Positions 28,834 through 37,502 of a stretch of DNA of 64,000 bases are shown piece after piece. Positions within the stretch are counted from its first letter, which is position 1. Every line of letters starts with the position of its first letter. The notes under the pieces were generated by a model. It made no database searches and had not been told where the DNA came from. It worked only from the letters and a program-made list of their open reading frames with translations. Origin of the DNA: Allobosea sp. WAO (GTDB taxonomy: Bacteria > Pseudomonadota > Alphaproteobacteria > Rhizobiales > Beijerinckiaceae); contig NZ_JXTJ01000012.1 in assembly GCF_001509835.1 (NCBI RefSeq), positions 186,001 to 250,000 on the forward strand, written 5' to 3'. Both the position numbers and the translations under genes were made by a program.

Positions 28834-30254
28834 GCACGAAGTACGACATCGCCGCCCTCAAGGCCCGCCTCGGCAACATCAGGAGCGAGGACAATCCCGC
28901 TTTGGTGAAGCAGAAGAGCCGGGACTTCTTCTGGTACTCGCCGACGCTGAAGCGCCAGCTCGACCAGGTCACCGGCGACATCATCGTCTCGCCGACCAGC
29001 GAGGCGGAGGTGCTGGAGGTGCTCGCCGCCGCCCATGCTCTAGGCATCCCGGTGACGCCGCGCGGCACCGGCACCGGTAATTACGGCCAGGCCATGCCGC
29101 TCTCCGGCGGGGTGGTGCTCGATCTCTCGGGCTTCAACAAGGTCAAGGCGATCGAGCCCGGCCGCTATGTGGCCGAGCCCGGCGCGATCCTCTCGGATAT
29201 CGACAAGCAGACCCGGGCGCATTCGCGCCAGGAGATCCGCCTGCACCCCTCAACCTACCACACCGCCTCGGTCGGCGGCTTCATCGCCGGCGGCTCCGGC
29301 GGCGTCGGCTCGATCAAATGGGGAGGCTTGCGCGACTGGGGCAACATCATCCGCCTCAAGGTCGCGACCATGGAGGCGACGCCGCGCATTCTCAAGCTAC
29401 AGGGCGAGGACCTGCACAAGGTCTCGCACGCCTATGGCACCAATGGCATCATCACCGAGGTCGAGATGCCGCTCGGGCCGGCCTATAACTGGGTCGACGC
29501 GATCATCGGCTTCGACAGCCTGCGCGGTGCCACCGAGTTCGCGAACTTGCTCGGCGAGCAGGACGGGCTGGCGCTGAAGGAGCTCGCCGTCGTCGCAGCT
29601 CCTGCGCCGCACGATTATTTCCTGCGCCATCGCAAGTTCCTGCCGCGCGATAGCCATTGCGTTATCGTCATGGTCGCCGATTTTGCGGTGGAATCGATGC
29701 TGGCCTTTGCCCGCCGATTCCGCGGCGCCGAACTCCTGATGCGTTCGGACAAGCTGACGCCGGAAGAAGCCAAGGGCCTGCCGCCTTCCTTCGAGCTGGC
29801 CTGGAACCACACCACGCTGCGGGCGCTCAGGGTCGATCCGTCGATCACCTATCTGCAGGTGCTCTACCCCTTCCCCAACCAGGTCGAGCTGGTCGAGAAG
29901 ATCCATCAGCGCTTCGGCGACGAGCTGACCTGCCATCTCGAGTTCGTCCGCTTCGACGGCAAGATCACCTGCTTCGGCCTGCCGCTGGTGCGCTTCACCA
30001 CGGAAGAGCGGTTAGAGGAGATTATGGCGATCCATGAGGAGATGGGCGCGCCGATCTTCAACCCGCATCGCTACACGCTGGAAGAGGGCGGCATGAAACA
30101 GACCGACGAGGTCCAGCTCGCCTTCAAGCGCGAGGCCGATCCGCAGGGCCTGCTCAACCCCGGCAAGATGGTCGCCTGGGAGGACCCGCAATACGACTAC
30201 CGCGCCGGCAAGACCTTCCTGTTTCGCAGCTTGGGCGAAGCGGCCGGCGGCTGA
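28830..30254 (+). CDS. FAD-binding oxidase (VAO/PCMH family, D-lactate dehydrogenase-like)
   Basis: A 474-residue flavoprotein with an N-terminal PCMH-type FAD domain: the pyrophosphate loop PRGTGTGNYGQA (~76-87), YHTASVGGFIAGGSGGVGS and the GTNGIITEVEM segment. The C-terminal part is the substrate/cap domain, ending in a typical LLNPGKM motif. Such enzymes oxidise a 2-hydroxy acid or related alcohol, using cytochrome, quinone or oxygen. No second iron-sulfur subunit is encoded. Translation is coupled to the amidohydrolase through the ATGA overlap. Confidence 0.85.
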   Translation: MSTKYDIAALKARLGNIRSEDNPALVKQKSRDFFWYSPTLKRQLDQVTGDIIVSPTSEAEVLEVLAAAHALGIPVTPRGTGTGNYGQAMPLSGGVVLDLSGFNKVKAIEPGRYVAEPGAILSDIDKQTRAHSRQEIRLHPSTYHTASVGGFIAGGSGGVGSIKWGGLRDWGNIIRLKVATMEATPRILKLQGEDLHKVSHAYGTNGIITEVEMPLGPAYNWVDAIIGFDSLRGATEFANLLGEQDGLALKELAVVAAPAPHDYFLRHRKFLPRDSHCVIVMVADFAVESMLAFARRFRGAELLMRSDKLTPEEAKGLPPSFELAWNHTTLRALRVDPSITYLQVLYPFPNQVELVEKIHQRFGDELTCHLEFVRFDGKITCFGLPLVRFTTEERLEEIMAIHEEMGAPIFNPHRYTLEEGGMKQTDEVQLAFKREADPQGLLNPGKMVAWEDPQYDYRAGKTFLFRSLGEAAGG

Positions 30255-30256
30255 GC

Positions 30257-30838
30257 ATGCGCGTCCTCGTCGTCTATGCGCATCCCAATCCCGAGAGCTT
30301 CGGCGCGGCGCTGCACGCCGCTGCCGTCGACGGGCTGCGCCGGCATGGCCATGAGGTCGACGATTGCGACCTCTATGCCGAGGGCTTCGAGCCGGTGCTG
30401 AGCCGGCAGGAGCGTCTCGACTATCTCGACCCCGCTAAGAACGGCAGCTCGGTTGCCGGCTATGTCGAACGGCTGCGCGCGGCCGAGGCACTGGTCTTGT
30501 GCTTCCCGGTCTGGAATTTTGGCTATCCGGCGATGCTGAAAGGCTATTTCGACCGGGTCTTCCTGCCGGGCGTCTCTTTCAAGCTGGTCGAGGGGCAGGC
30601 GCAGCCGAGCCTCTGGAATATTCGCCGGCTTGCCGCGGTCACCACCTATGGCGGCTCACGCTGGCGGGCGATGCTGATGGGCGACCCGCCACGCAAGCTG
30701 GTCTGCCGCTCGCTGCGGGCGGTCTGCCATCCCACCGCCCGCCTCAGCTATCAGGCCCATTACGACATGAACCGCTCGACGTCGGAGAGCCGCGAGCGAT
30801 TTTTACGCAAGGTCGGGGAGATGACCGCACAATTTTAG
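30257..30838 (+). CDS. NAD(P)H dehydrogenase/oxidoreductase, flavodoxin-like fold
   Basis: A 193-residue flavodoxin-fold protein of the quinone reductase (MdaB/KefF/NQO) family. It opens with RVLVVYAHPNPESFGAAL, which binds the FMN/FAD phosphate. FPVWNFGYPAMLKGYFDRVFLPG is the conserved flavin-contact segment, and TTYGGSRW the next one. It probably reduces quinones or shuttles electrons; in this operon it could be the electron acceptor or detoxification partner of the FAD oxidase. It begins two bases after that gene's stop. Confidence 0.87.
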   Translation: MRVLVVYAHPNPESFGAALHAAAVDGLRRHGHEVDDCDLYAEGFEPVLSRQERLDYLDPAKNGSSVAGYVERLRAAEALVLCFPVWNFGYPAMLKGYFDRVFLPGVSFKLVEGQAQPSLWNIRRLAAVTTYGGSRWRAMLMGDPPRKLVCRSLRAVCHPTARLSYQAHYDMNRSTSESRERFLRKVGEMTAQF

Positions 30839-30853
30839 GTGACCGTCAAAGGA

Positions 30854-30871
30854 CTGTCATTTGCCTGTCAT
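30854..30871. promoter_or_regulatory. Direct repeats upstream of the MarR gene
   Basis: CTGTCAT occurs at 30854-30860 and 30865-30871, exactly 11 bases apart, about one helical turn. They lie 61-78 bases before the MarR start. They could be binding sites for the regulator or part of a promoter. Low certainty. Confidence 0.3.
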
Positions 30872-30931
30872 GATCGCGGGCGATTGCAGAGCCGGCGAAA
30901 AGTATCGGAAATCTTTTCGGGGGGCCGGCTC

Positions 30932-31405
30932 ATGACCAAGACGATCGAGAAAAGCGTCGGCCGGGCCTTGCTGGTCGCCGCGCGGCTGCACAGGGCCCGG
31001 ATGGGCGAGCGGCTCAACGCGCTCGGGCTCTTCCCCGGCCAGGAGCAGGCGCTGAAGGCGCTGCAGGCGGCGCCGATGACGATGGGCGAGCTCGCCAGTC
31101 TGCTGCGGGTCAAGCCGCCGACGGTTTCCAAGACGATCGGCCGACTGTCGCTGCAGGGCCTCGTCAGTCGCGAGGGCGGAGGCCGCGATGGCAGGCTGGT
31201 CCAGGTCGCGCTGACCGAGCACGGCCAGAAGACCGCCACGGCGCTCGACGCGGTGTGGAACCAGGTCGAGGACGAGTTGCTCGAGAAGCTCGACTCCAAA
31301 GAGCGTAAGCAGTTGCGCAAGCTGTTGCGCAAAGTCGCCAAGGGGCTTTCGCAGGCCGGCGCCGAGCTCGACGATCCCGAAGAGGATGTGGACGACGCGG
31401 CCTGA
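30932..31405 (+). CDS. MarR family transcriptional regulator
   Basis: A 157-residue winged helix regulator. The domain runs from ~25 to 110 with GLFPGQEQALKALQAAP, LASLLRVKPPTVSKTIGRLSLQGLVSREG (recognition helix) and the wing GGRDGRLVQVALTEHG. A charged Lys/Glu coiled segment follows, and the C-terminus is acidic. The ATG at 30932 is used; the frame is open further upstream. It follows the TRAP/oxidase cluster on the same strand after a 93-base gap and may have its own promoter. Confidence 0.88.
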   Translation: MTKTIEKSVGRALLVAARLHRARMGERLNALGLFPGQEQALKALQAAPMTMGELASLLRVKPPTVSKTIGRLSLQGLVSREGGGRDGRLVQVALTEHGQKTATALDAVWNQVEDELLEKLDSKERKQLRKLLRKVAKGLSQAGAELDDPEEDVDDAA

Positions 31406-31461
31406 AGCGGCCGGGCGCTCCTGCGGCATGGCGCGCATGCGTCATGGGGCTGGTCTCAGTC

Positions 31462-31477
31462 TTTAAATCGGTTCATT
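31462..31477. promoter_or_regulatory. TTTAAATCG-type site 1 (candidate LacI-family operator)
   Basis: TTTAAATCGGTTCATT lies about 42 bases upstream of the DMT transporter gene. Its first nine bases match exactly those at 48311 and 50481. The centre CG with A/T-rich flanks is the form expected of LacI-family operators. See the finding on this site family. Confidence 0.5.
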
Positions 31478-31518
31478 GATCTCTGGTCATTCCCCCAGAG
31501 CATGACGAGACGCCTCGC

Positions 31519-32436
31519 TTGTCGGCCGCACCTGCTCCGCACCCGGACACAAGCCGGAATCGCCTGACTGCCATCTTGCTGATGTGCGCGGCGGTACTGT
31601 GCTTTTCGTTGCTCGACGCTTCCGCGAAATGGCTGGGGAGCTCGATGCACACCGCCCAGGTCGTGTCGGCGCGCTATATCATCAGCGTGGCGCTGGTCTC
31701 GATCATCCTCAACCCCTGGTCGCGACCCGGCATCGTCAAGACGAGCCGGCCCTGGCTGCAGGGCATCCGCTCGCTTCTGTTGTTGACCTCGACCGCGTTG
31801 AACTTCTTCGCGCTGAAGTACCTGCAACTGGCCGAGACGGTCTCGATCATGTTCGCGACGCCGTTTCTGGTCGCGTTGCTCGCCGGGCCGATCCTCGGCG
31901 AATGGGCCGGGCCGCGCCGGCTGGTGGCGATCGCGGTGGGCTTCGTCGGCGTGCTGGTGATCACGCGTCCGGGGCTCGGCGGCCTGCATCCGGCGGCGTT
32001 GCTCACCGTCTGCGGCTGCTTCTGCTACGCCTTCTACAGCATATCGACGCGGATGCTCGCCGCCAGCGACTCCCCGGAGACGACGATGTTCTATTCCGGC
32101 ATGGTCGGCGCGGTGGTGATGGTGCCGCTGGTCCCGTGGTTCTGGTCCTGGCCGGCCGACGGGCTGAGCTGGCTCTTGATGCTGAGCACCGGGCTTTTCG
32201 GAGCCCTCGGGCATTGGCTGCTGATCCTGGCGCATCAGCGCGCGCCGGCGAGCATGCTCTCGCCCTTCAACTATTCGCAGATCGTTTGGATGGTGGCGCT
32301 CGGCTGGTTCGTCTTCGGCCAGATTCCTGACCGCTACACCTTCATCGGCGCGAGCATCGTCATCGCCTCAGGCCTCTATCTGCTCTATCGTGAGCGGGTC
32401 CGGGCCGTGCCCGAAGGCTCGGCCCGGCTGGATTAG
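31519..32436 (+). CDS. DMT family transporter (EamA domains)
   Basis: A 305-residue inner-membrane protein with ten predicted helices arranged as two EamA repeats (~17-145 and ~158-290). Typical features are LDASAKWL in helix 1 and APASMLSPFNYSQIVW in the second repeat. Such proteins export amino acids or other metabolites. The TTG start is chosen because no ATG in frame precedes the first helix; an ATG at 31582 would cut into it. A candidate LacI-type site precedes it, so it may belong to the sugar-acid regulon downstream. Confidence 0.85.
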   Translation: MSAAPAPHPDTSRNRLTAILLMCAAVLCFSLLDASAKWLGSSMHTAQVVSARYIISVALVSIILNPWSRPGIVKTSRPWLQGIRSLLLLTSTALNFFALKYLQLAETVSIMFATPFLVALLAGPILGEWAGPRRLVAIAVGFVGVLVITRPGLGGLHPAALLTVCGCFCYAFYSISTRMLAASDSPETTMFYSGMVGAVVMVPLVPWFWSWPADGLSWLLMLSTGLFGALGHWLLILAHQRAPASMLSPFNYSQIVWMVALGWFVFGQIPDRYTFIGASIVIASGLYLLYRERVRAVPEGSARLD

Positions 32437-32448
32437 AGGGCGCGCGGC

Positions 32449-33360
32449 TCAGCCCTTGTCGGCGAGCGAGAGGCGGTTCTGCGACGCCACGAAGTCCGAG
32501 AGCATCGGCACGAAGTCGTCGCCCTTGCCGGCCGCGACGGCCTGGGCATAGACGTTCTTGACGGCGTTGCCGACCGGATTAGGCACGCCGGCATCGTTGG
32601 CGACCGTTTCGAGATAGCGGACATCCTTCAGCGCGTTCGACAAGGTGAACTTGTGGGCGTCGCGGTCGCGCTGCAGCACGTACTGCATGAAGGTCTGGTA
32701 GAAGCCGCAATCCATCCGGCCGCCGGAGATCACGCTGTTGAAAGTTTGGGGCGTAATGCCGATCTTCTGCGCCAGCGTCAGCGCCTCGGAATAGATCGCG
32801 CCATAGCCCATCGAGAGGAAGTTGTTGAGCAGCTTCATCTTGTGGCCGTCGCCGACCGGACCGAGATGCACGACCTTTTGTGCCCATGCGTCACAGACCG
32901 GCTTGATCCGCGCGAAAACCTCGCTGTCCGCCCCAATCATGGTGGAGAGTTGGCCTAGAGCCGCTTGCGCGGGTGTGCCGCCGAGCGGAGCATCGCAGAG
33001 GTGGAGACCAATGGCCGAGAGTTGGGCTGCCAGTCTGACGGTCGAGCTCGGATCCGAGGTCGAGCAGTCGACGATGATGGTGCCGGGCTTTGCGCTGGCC
33101 GCGATGCCGTCTGGGCCGTTGACGACGGCTTCGACCTGCGGCGTTCCGGTGACGCAAAGGAAGATGATCGAGGTCTTCTCGGCGAGTTCCCGCGGCGTCG
33201 CGGCCTCCTGCGCGCCAGCAGCCTTGAGTTCTTCGACTGGTTTGCGGTTGCGATGCCCCATGACGGTCAAGGGGAAGCCTTTGGCGAGGATACACGAGGC
33301 CATGCCTTGACCCATGAAGCCTACGCCGATGAAGCCGATCGATTCTTTCTGAACGGTCAT
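32449..33360 (-). CDS. NAD(P)-dependent beta-hydroxyacid dehydrogenase (HIBADH family)
   Basis: A 303-residue member of the 3-hydroxyisobutyrate/tartronate semialdehyde/threonate dehydrogenase family. The NAD(P) motif GFIGVGFMGQGM is at ~8-19. The substrate loop is DAPLGGTPAQAALGQL (canonical DAPVSGG with the SG replaced by LG). The catalytic lysine is in GHKMKLLNNFL. The LG variant means the specificity may differ from classical members. It is divergent from the LacI regulator at 33465, whose target it may be. Confidence 0.88.
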   Translation of the reverse strand: MTVQKESIGFIGVGFMGQGMASCILAKGFPLTVMGHRNRKPVEELKAAGAQEAATPRELAEKTSIIFLCVTGTPQVEAVVNGPDGIAASAKPGTIIVDCSTSDPSSTVRLAAQLSAIGLHLCDAPLGGTPAQAALGQLSTMIGADSEVFARIKPVCDAWAQKVVHLGPVGDGHKMKLLNNFLSMGYGAIYSEALTLAQKIGITPQTFNSVISGGRMDCGFYQTFMQYVLQRDRDAHKFTLSNALKDVRYLETVANDAGVPNPVGNAVKNVYAQAVAAGKGDDFVPMLSDFVASQNRLSLADKG

Positions 33361-33464
33361 CTTTAGTTTCTCCGGATTATATGAGATGGACTGTGAACAT
33401 GCGGAACGATTTGACCAAGAACTGGTTGAAGGCCGTGGTTAACCCGCTTCAGGAGAAGCGTTTT

Positions 33465-34559
33465 ATGGCTGGTGACGGAAACCTGCGTGACCCTTCTTCG
33501 TTCGGGAAGGGCTCGGCAGTGCCTCGGGAACGCTTGGGAGGGCGGGGCCGCGTTACCTTGCAGATCATTGCCGACCATCTCGACGTCTCGACTGCGACAG
33601 TCTCGCTCGCCCTGCGCGGTAGCCCTCTCGTCGCCGATGCGACCAAGCAACGCGTCCAGAAGATCGCGCGCGAGATGGGCTACAGCTACAACCGCAGCGC
33701 GGCCTCGCTGCGGACCGACCGGACCAACATTCTCGGCGTCGGCTTCCACGACATCACCAACCCTTATTTCGCCGAGCTTCTGGCCGCTATCGAGGAAACC
33801 GCGGCGGCCAATGGCCGTTCGATCCTGCTCGGCACCTATGCCGAGAACCTCGAGCGGCAGGACCGGGTTCTCAACACGCTGAAGGAATACCGCCCCGACG
33901 GCATGATCATCTGTCCGGCCGGAGGAACGACGGCGGAGACGCTGGCGCATCTGATGGCGGCGCAGGTGCCGCTGGTCCAGCTCTCGCGCGAGATTTCCGG
34001 CGTCGACCTCGATTTCGTCGGCTCCGACGACCGGCACGGCACGGTGCTCGCGATGGAGCATCTGCTGGAGCTCGGCCATCGCCGCATTGCCTTCCTCGGG
34101 CAGAGCGAGCTGATCTCGACTGGCCGCAACCGCCATCGCGGCTATCGCGAGACGCTGGTCAAATACGGCCTGCCGCTCGACCCGGCGCTGGTCTACTCCG
34201 GCTGGGGAACCCGCGAGACCGGGTTGAAGGGCGTGCAGACGGTGCTCGACGTCGAAAACCCGCCGACGGCCGCGGTCTGCTTCAACGATCTCACAGCCTT
34301 CGGCGCCATGCTCGGTCTGCGCCATCGCGGGTTGGAGGCGGGCGAGGGCTTCTCGCTGATCGGCTGCGACGACGTCCAGGAAGCGGCGCAATGGTACCCG
34401 GCGCTGACGACGATCAAGAACTTCCAGGACGATATGGGGCGCCAGTCGGCCGAGATGCTGCTGCGCCGCATCGCGGAACCCGCCGCGCCCGCACGCCGCG
34501 TCGTGCTGAAGCCGGACCTCGTGGTGCGCGGGACCACGGCTCCGCCGCGCAAGCATTAG
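33465..34559 (+). CDS. LacI family transcriptional regulator
   Basis: A 364-residue regulator with an N-terminal LacI helix-turn-helix at residues ~30-50 (VTLQIIADHLDVSTATVSLAL) and hinge region VQKIAREMGYSYNRSAASL. The periplasmic-binding-protein-like ligand domain follows (DITNPYFAELLAAIEE, the GFVGSDD-like region, LGHRRIAFLGQ, IGCDDVQEAAQWYP). The ATG at 33465 is chosen because AGGAG (33451-33455) lies nine bases before it, although the frame opens earlier. The HTH starts later than usual, after a 28-residue tail. It is a candidate regulator of the TTTAAATCG-type sites in this window. Confidence 0.9.
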   Translation: MAGDGNLRDPSSFGKGSAVPRERLGGRGRVTLQIIADHLDVSTATVSLALRGSPLVADATKQRVQKIAREMGYSYNRSAASLRTDRTNILGVGFHDITNPYFAELLAAIEETAAANGRSILLGTYAENLERQDRVLNTLKEYRPDGMIICPAGGTTAETLAHLMAAQVPLVQLSREISGVDLDFVGSDDRHGTVLAMEHLLELGHRRIAFLGQSELISTGRNRHRGYRETLVKYGLPLDPALVYSGWGTRETGLKGVQTVLDVENPPTAAVCFNDLTAFGAMLGLRHRGLEAGEGFSLIGCDDVQEAAQWYPALTTIKNFQDDMGRQSAEMLLRRIAEPAAPARRVVLKPDLVVRGTTAPPRKH

Positions 34560-34601
34560 GGCGCCGCGCCGCTCCGGTTTGGCGTCGACGGCCATGCTAC
34601 C

Positions 34602-34629
34602 CGCCTGCAGACCCCTCTGTCCGCAGGCG
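34602..34629. other. Inverted repeat between convergent genes
   Basis: CGCCTGC (34602-34608) and GCAGGCG (34623-34629) pair, with partial pairing in between. It lies between the convergent LacI and HIBADH-family genes. There is no T run, so a termination role is only possible. Confidence 0.35.
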
Positions 34630-34647
34630 GCGCACTGCTGATCACAT

Positions 34648-35538
34648 TCAGGCATCATTGGCCGCTTTGGGGTTCAGCGCGCGATAGGCACGGACGACCT
34701 GCGAGTCGTCGCGCCCGCCATGGCCGAGGCCCGAAGCGGCGAGGAACATCTGGTGCGCCGCAGCGGCGAGCGGCAGCGAGGCCTTGGCGGCCCGGCCGGC
34801 ATCGAGGACGATGCCGAGATCCTTGACGAAGATGTCGACGGCGCTGGCGACCGGCGGTTCGTCGTCGAGCATGCGCGGCCCGCGATCCCGGAGCATCCAG
34901 GACGAGGCGGCCGACCCGCCCATGATCTCGAACAGCAGCGCGCCGTCTATCCCGGCCTTCTGTGCCAGCGACAGCGCCTCGGCCGCGACCGCGATGTGGA
35001 CGCCGCAGAGCAGCTGGTTGACGGTCTTCACGGTCGCGCCCTGGCCGGGCTTCAGCCCGACATGGAAGACCTTGTCGCCCATGGCGTCGAGCATCGGCCT
35101 GGCGGCGTCGAAATCCGCCTGCGCGGCGCCGGCCATGATCGTCAGTGTGCCGCCGCGCGCGCCGTTGACGCCGCCGGAGACCGGCGCGTCGACAAAGCGA
35201 CGGCCTGTCTTCTCCACCTCGGCGGCGATCGCCTCGACCTCGCCGGGTGGGCAGGTCGCCATCAGGATGACGGTCGCGGCCGGTGCAAGGGCGGCGAGCG
35301 CGCCGGCGTCGAACAGCACGGCACGGGCCTGCGCGGCATTGACGACCATCAGGATCAGGGCATCCGCGCCCTGCGCCGCGTCGCCGGCGCTCGCCGCGGC
35401 ATGGCCGCCGGCTGCGGCTAGGGCGTCGCGCGCCTGCTGGCGCATGTCGAAACCGGTGACGCGGAACTGCTTCTTGACGAGATTCTCGGCCATCGGCGCA
35501 CCCATTGCGCCGAGGCCGACGAAGGCGATCGAACTCAC
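34648..35538 (-). CDS. NAD(P)-dependent oxidoreductase, threonate/3-hydroxyisobutyrate dehydrogenase-like
   Basis: A 296-residue HIBADH-family enzyme with GLGAMGAPMAENL at the N-terminus, the substrate-binding DAPVSGGVNGARGGTL in its canonical form, and the catalytic Lys in GQGATVKTVNQLL. Related enzymes such as L-threonate dehydrogenase (LtnD) and tartronate semialdehyde reductase act on small hydroxy acids. It is the last gene of the ABC transporter operon, starting 55 bases after the permease, so its substrate is probably derived from the imported sugar or sugar acid. Confidence 0.88.
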   Translation of the reverse strand: MSSIAFVGLGAMGAPMAENLVKKQFRVTGFDMRQQARDALAAAGGHAAASAGDAAQGADALILMVVNAAQARAVLFDAGALAALAPAATVILMATCPPGEVEAIAAEVEKTGRRFVDAPVSGGVNGARGGTLTIMAGAAQADFDAARPMLDAMGDKVFHVGLKPGQGATVKTVNQLLCGVHIAVAAEALSLAQKAGIDGALLFEIMGGSAASSWMLRDRGPRMLDDEPPVASAVDIFVKDLGIVLDAGRAAKASLPLAAAAHQMFLAASGLGHGGRDDSQVVRAYRALNPKAANDA

Positions 35539-35593
35539 AAAACCAACCTTTATGCTGATAGCGGGCCCGCCCCTGGACGGGCCCGGCAGGGAC

Positions 35594-36496
35594 TCATTCC
35601 TTCACCGCGCCGGTGAGCGAGGCCACGTAATAGTCGACGAAGAAGGAATAGAGCAGGGCGACCGGGATCGAGCCGAGCAGGGCGCCGGCCATCAGGGAGC
35701 CCCAATGGTAGACGTCGCCCTCGACGAGCTGGGTCAGCACGGCGACGGGGACGGTCTTCTTCTCCGCGGACTGGATGAAGGCCAGCGCGTAGATAAACTC
35801 GTTCCAGGACAGGGTGAAGGCGAAGATGCCGGCCGAGATCAGGCCTGGCAGCGCCAGAGGCAAGGTGATCTTCCAGAGCGTCTGCAGCCGGGTCGCGCCG
35901 TCGATCATGGCGCATTCCTCAAGCTCGAACGGGATCGACTTGAAGTAGCCGATCAGCAGCCAGGTGCAGAACGGGATCAGGAAGGTCGGATAGGTGAGGA
36001 TCAGCGCCCATTGCGAGTCGAACAGACCGAGCTGGAAGATCAGCGTCGCCATGGGGATGAACAGGATCGAGGGCGGCACGAGATAGGCGAGGTAGATGCC
36101 GAGCCCGACATATTGCGAGCCCTTGAACTTCAGGCGCTGGATCGCATAGGCGGCAAGCACGCTGGAGAACAGGGAGAGGGCCGTCGCGACCGTGGCGACG
36201 GTCATCGTCGTCAGCAGCCATTGCGGATAGTCGGTCTGGAAGAGCAGCTTGTTGATGTTCTCCAGGGTCGGCGATTTCACCCAGAACGGGTTGTTGTTCT
36301 TGTAGTCGTAGAGTTCCGAGTTCGGTTTGATCGCCGTGATTGCCATCCAGTAGAACGGGAACAGCAGTATGATCACGAAGAGCGAAAGCGGCAGATAGAG
36401 GGTGATGAAGCGGCGCGGTCCGGACGACCAGTCGATGACGCCGGCCTGCTCCTTCTCGACCAGATGCGGGCGTGCCGCAGCAGCTTGATCAGTCAT
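35594..36496 (-). CDS. Carbohydrate ABC transporter permease (MalG type)
   Basis: A 300-residue inner-membrane permease of the CUT1 sugar ABC class with six predicted helices. The cytoplasmic EAA loop that contacts the ATPase is seen as ECAMIDGATRLQTLWKITLP. The gene overlaps the upstream permease by eight bases, showing tight coupling. Substrate not predictable from sequence; the neighbours suggest a sugar or sugar acid. Confidence 0.93.
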   Translation of the reverse strand: MTDQAAAARPHLVEKEQAGVIDWSSGPRRFITLYLPLSLFVIILLFPFYWMAITAIKPNSELYDYKNNNPFWVKSPTLENINKLLFQTDYPQWLLTTMTVATVATALSLFSSVLAAYAIQRLKFKGSQYVGLGIYLAYLVPPSILFIPMATLIFQLGLFDSQWALILTYPTFLIPFCTWLLIGYFKSIPFELEECAMIDGATRLQTLWKITLPLALPGLISAGIFAFTLSWNEFIYALAFIQSAEKKTVPVAVLTQLVEGDVYHWGSLMAGALLGSIPVALLYSFFVDYYVASLTGAVKE

Positions 36497-37442
36497 TGTC
36501 TTCTCCCTGCTGCCATTTGCGGCGGGCGAGCGCGAAGTAGCTGAACAGCGTCGCCATCACGAGGAAGGGGATCATCGCCACGGCGATCGCCGCGCCCTCG
36601 CCGAGCTGGCCGCCGGGGATGCCGCGCTGGAAGGCGAGCGTCGCCATCAGATGGGTCGAGTTGATCGGTCCGCCGCGGGTGATGGCGTAGACGAGCTGGA
36701 AGTCGGTGAAGGTGAACAGCACCGAGAAGGTCAGCACCACCGCCAGGATCGGCATCAGCATCGGCAGCGTCACATGCCGGAAGCGCTGCCAGGCATTGGC
36801 GCCGTCTAGCATCGCCGCTTCGTAGAGCGCCGGCGAGATGGTCTGCAGGCCGGCGAGCAGCGAGATCGCGACGAAGGGGATGCCGCGCCAGATATTGGCG
36901 GCGATCAGGGAGAAGCGTGCCGGCCAGGGGGCTCCGAGGAAGTCGATATAGGTGTCGCGCCAGCCGAGCACATCGACCAGGATATAGGAGATGATCGAGA
37001 ACTGCGGGTCGTAGATCCACCAGAAGGCGATCGCCGAGAGCACGGTCGGGACGATCCAGGGCACCAGGATCAGCGCGCGCAGCAGCGATTTGAACGGCAG
37101 GTGGTTGTTGAGCAGCAACGCCAGCCAGAGGCCGAGCGCGAACTTCCCGACGGTCGCGACGCCGGTATAGAGCAGCGTGTTCCAGACCGAGGTGATGAAG
37201 ACCGGATCGTGCCAGAGCGACTGGAAGTTCTCGAAGCCGATGAAATAACCGGCGCGGCCGATGCGGGTATCGGTGAAGGCGAGCCAAACGCCGAGGCCGA
37301 GCGGATAGCTCAGGAAAACCAGCAGCAGGCCCAGGGCCGGCAGCAGGCAGATGAAAACCAGAAATGGCTTGTAGTCGAACAGGCGCGTCAGCCAGCCGTG
37401 AGAGAACTGGTGGCCGGCCCGTGCCTCGGCCGCGATCGTCAT
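36489..37442 (-). CDS. Sugar ABC transporter permease (MalF/UgpA type)
   Basis: A 317-residue permease with six predicted helices. The EAA loop is YEAAMLDGANAWQRFRHVTLP. It pairs with the following permease to form the channel of the CUT1 importer. It follows the binding-protein gene by 60 bases and ends within the start of the second permease. Confidence 0.93.
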   Translation of the reverse strand: MTIAAEARAGHQFSHGWLTRLFDYKPFLVFICLLPALGLLLVFLSYPLGLGVWLAFTDTRIGRAGYFIGFENFQSLWHDPVFITSVWNTLLYTGVATVGKFALGLWLALLLNNHLPFKSLLRALILVPWIVPTVLSAIAFWWIYDPQFSIISYILVDVLGWRDTYIDFLGAPWPARFSLIAANIWRGIPFVAISLLAGLQTISPALYEAAMLDGANAWQRFRHVTLPMLMPILAVVLTFSVLFTFTDFQLVYAITRGGPINSTHLMATLAFQRGIPGGQLGEGAAIAVAMIPFLVMATLFSYFALARRKWQQGEDND

Positions 37443-37502
37443 GGCGCGATTTCCCGTAATGGAGCCGCGCCGCCGCGGTGGCGGCGGCGCGGTCGTGACG
37501 GA

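Noticed and set aside
34602-34629. Terminator of the LacI gene
   Set aside because: The inverted repeat has a long loop and no T tract, so it is listed only as a structure.
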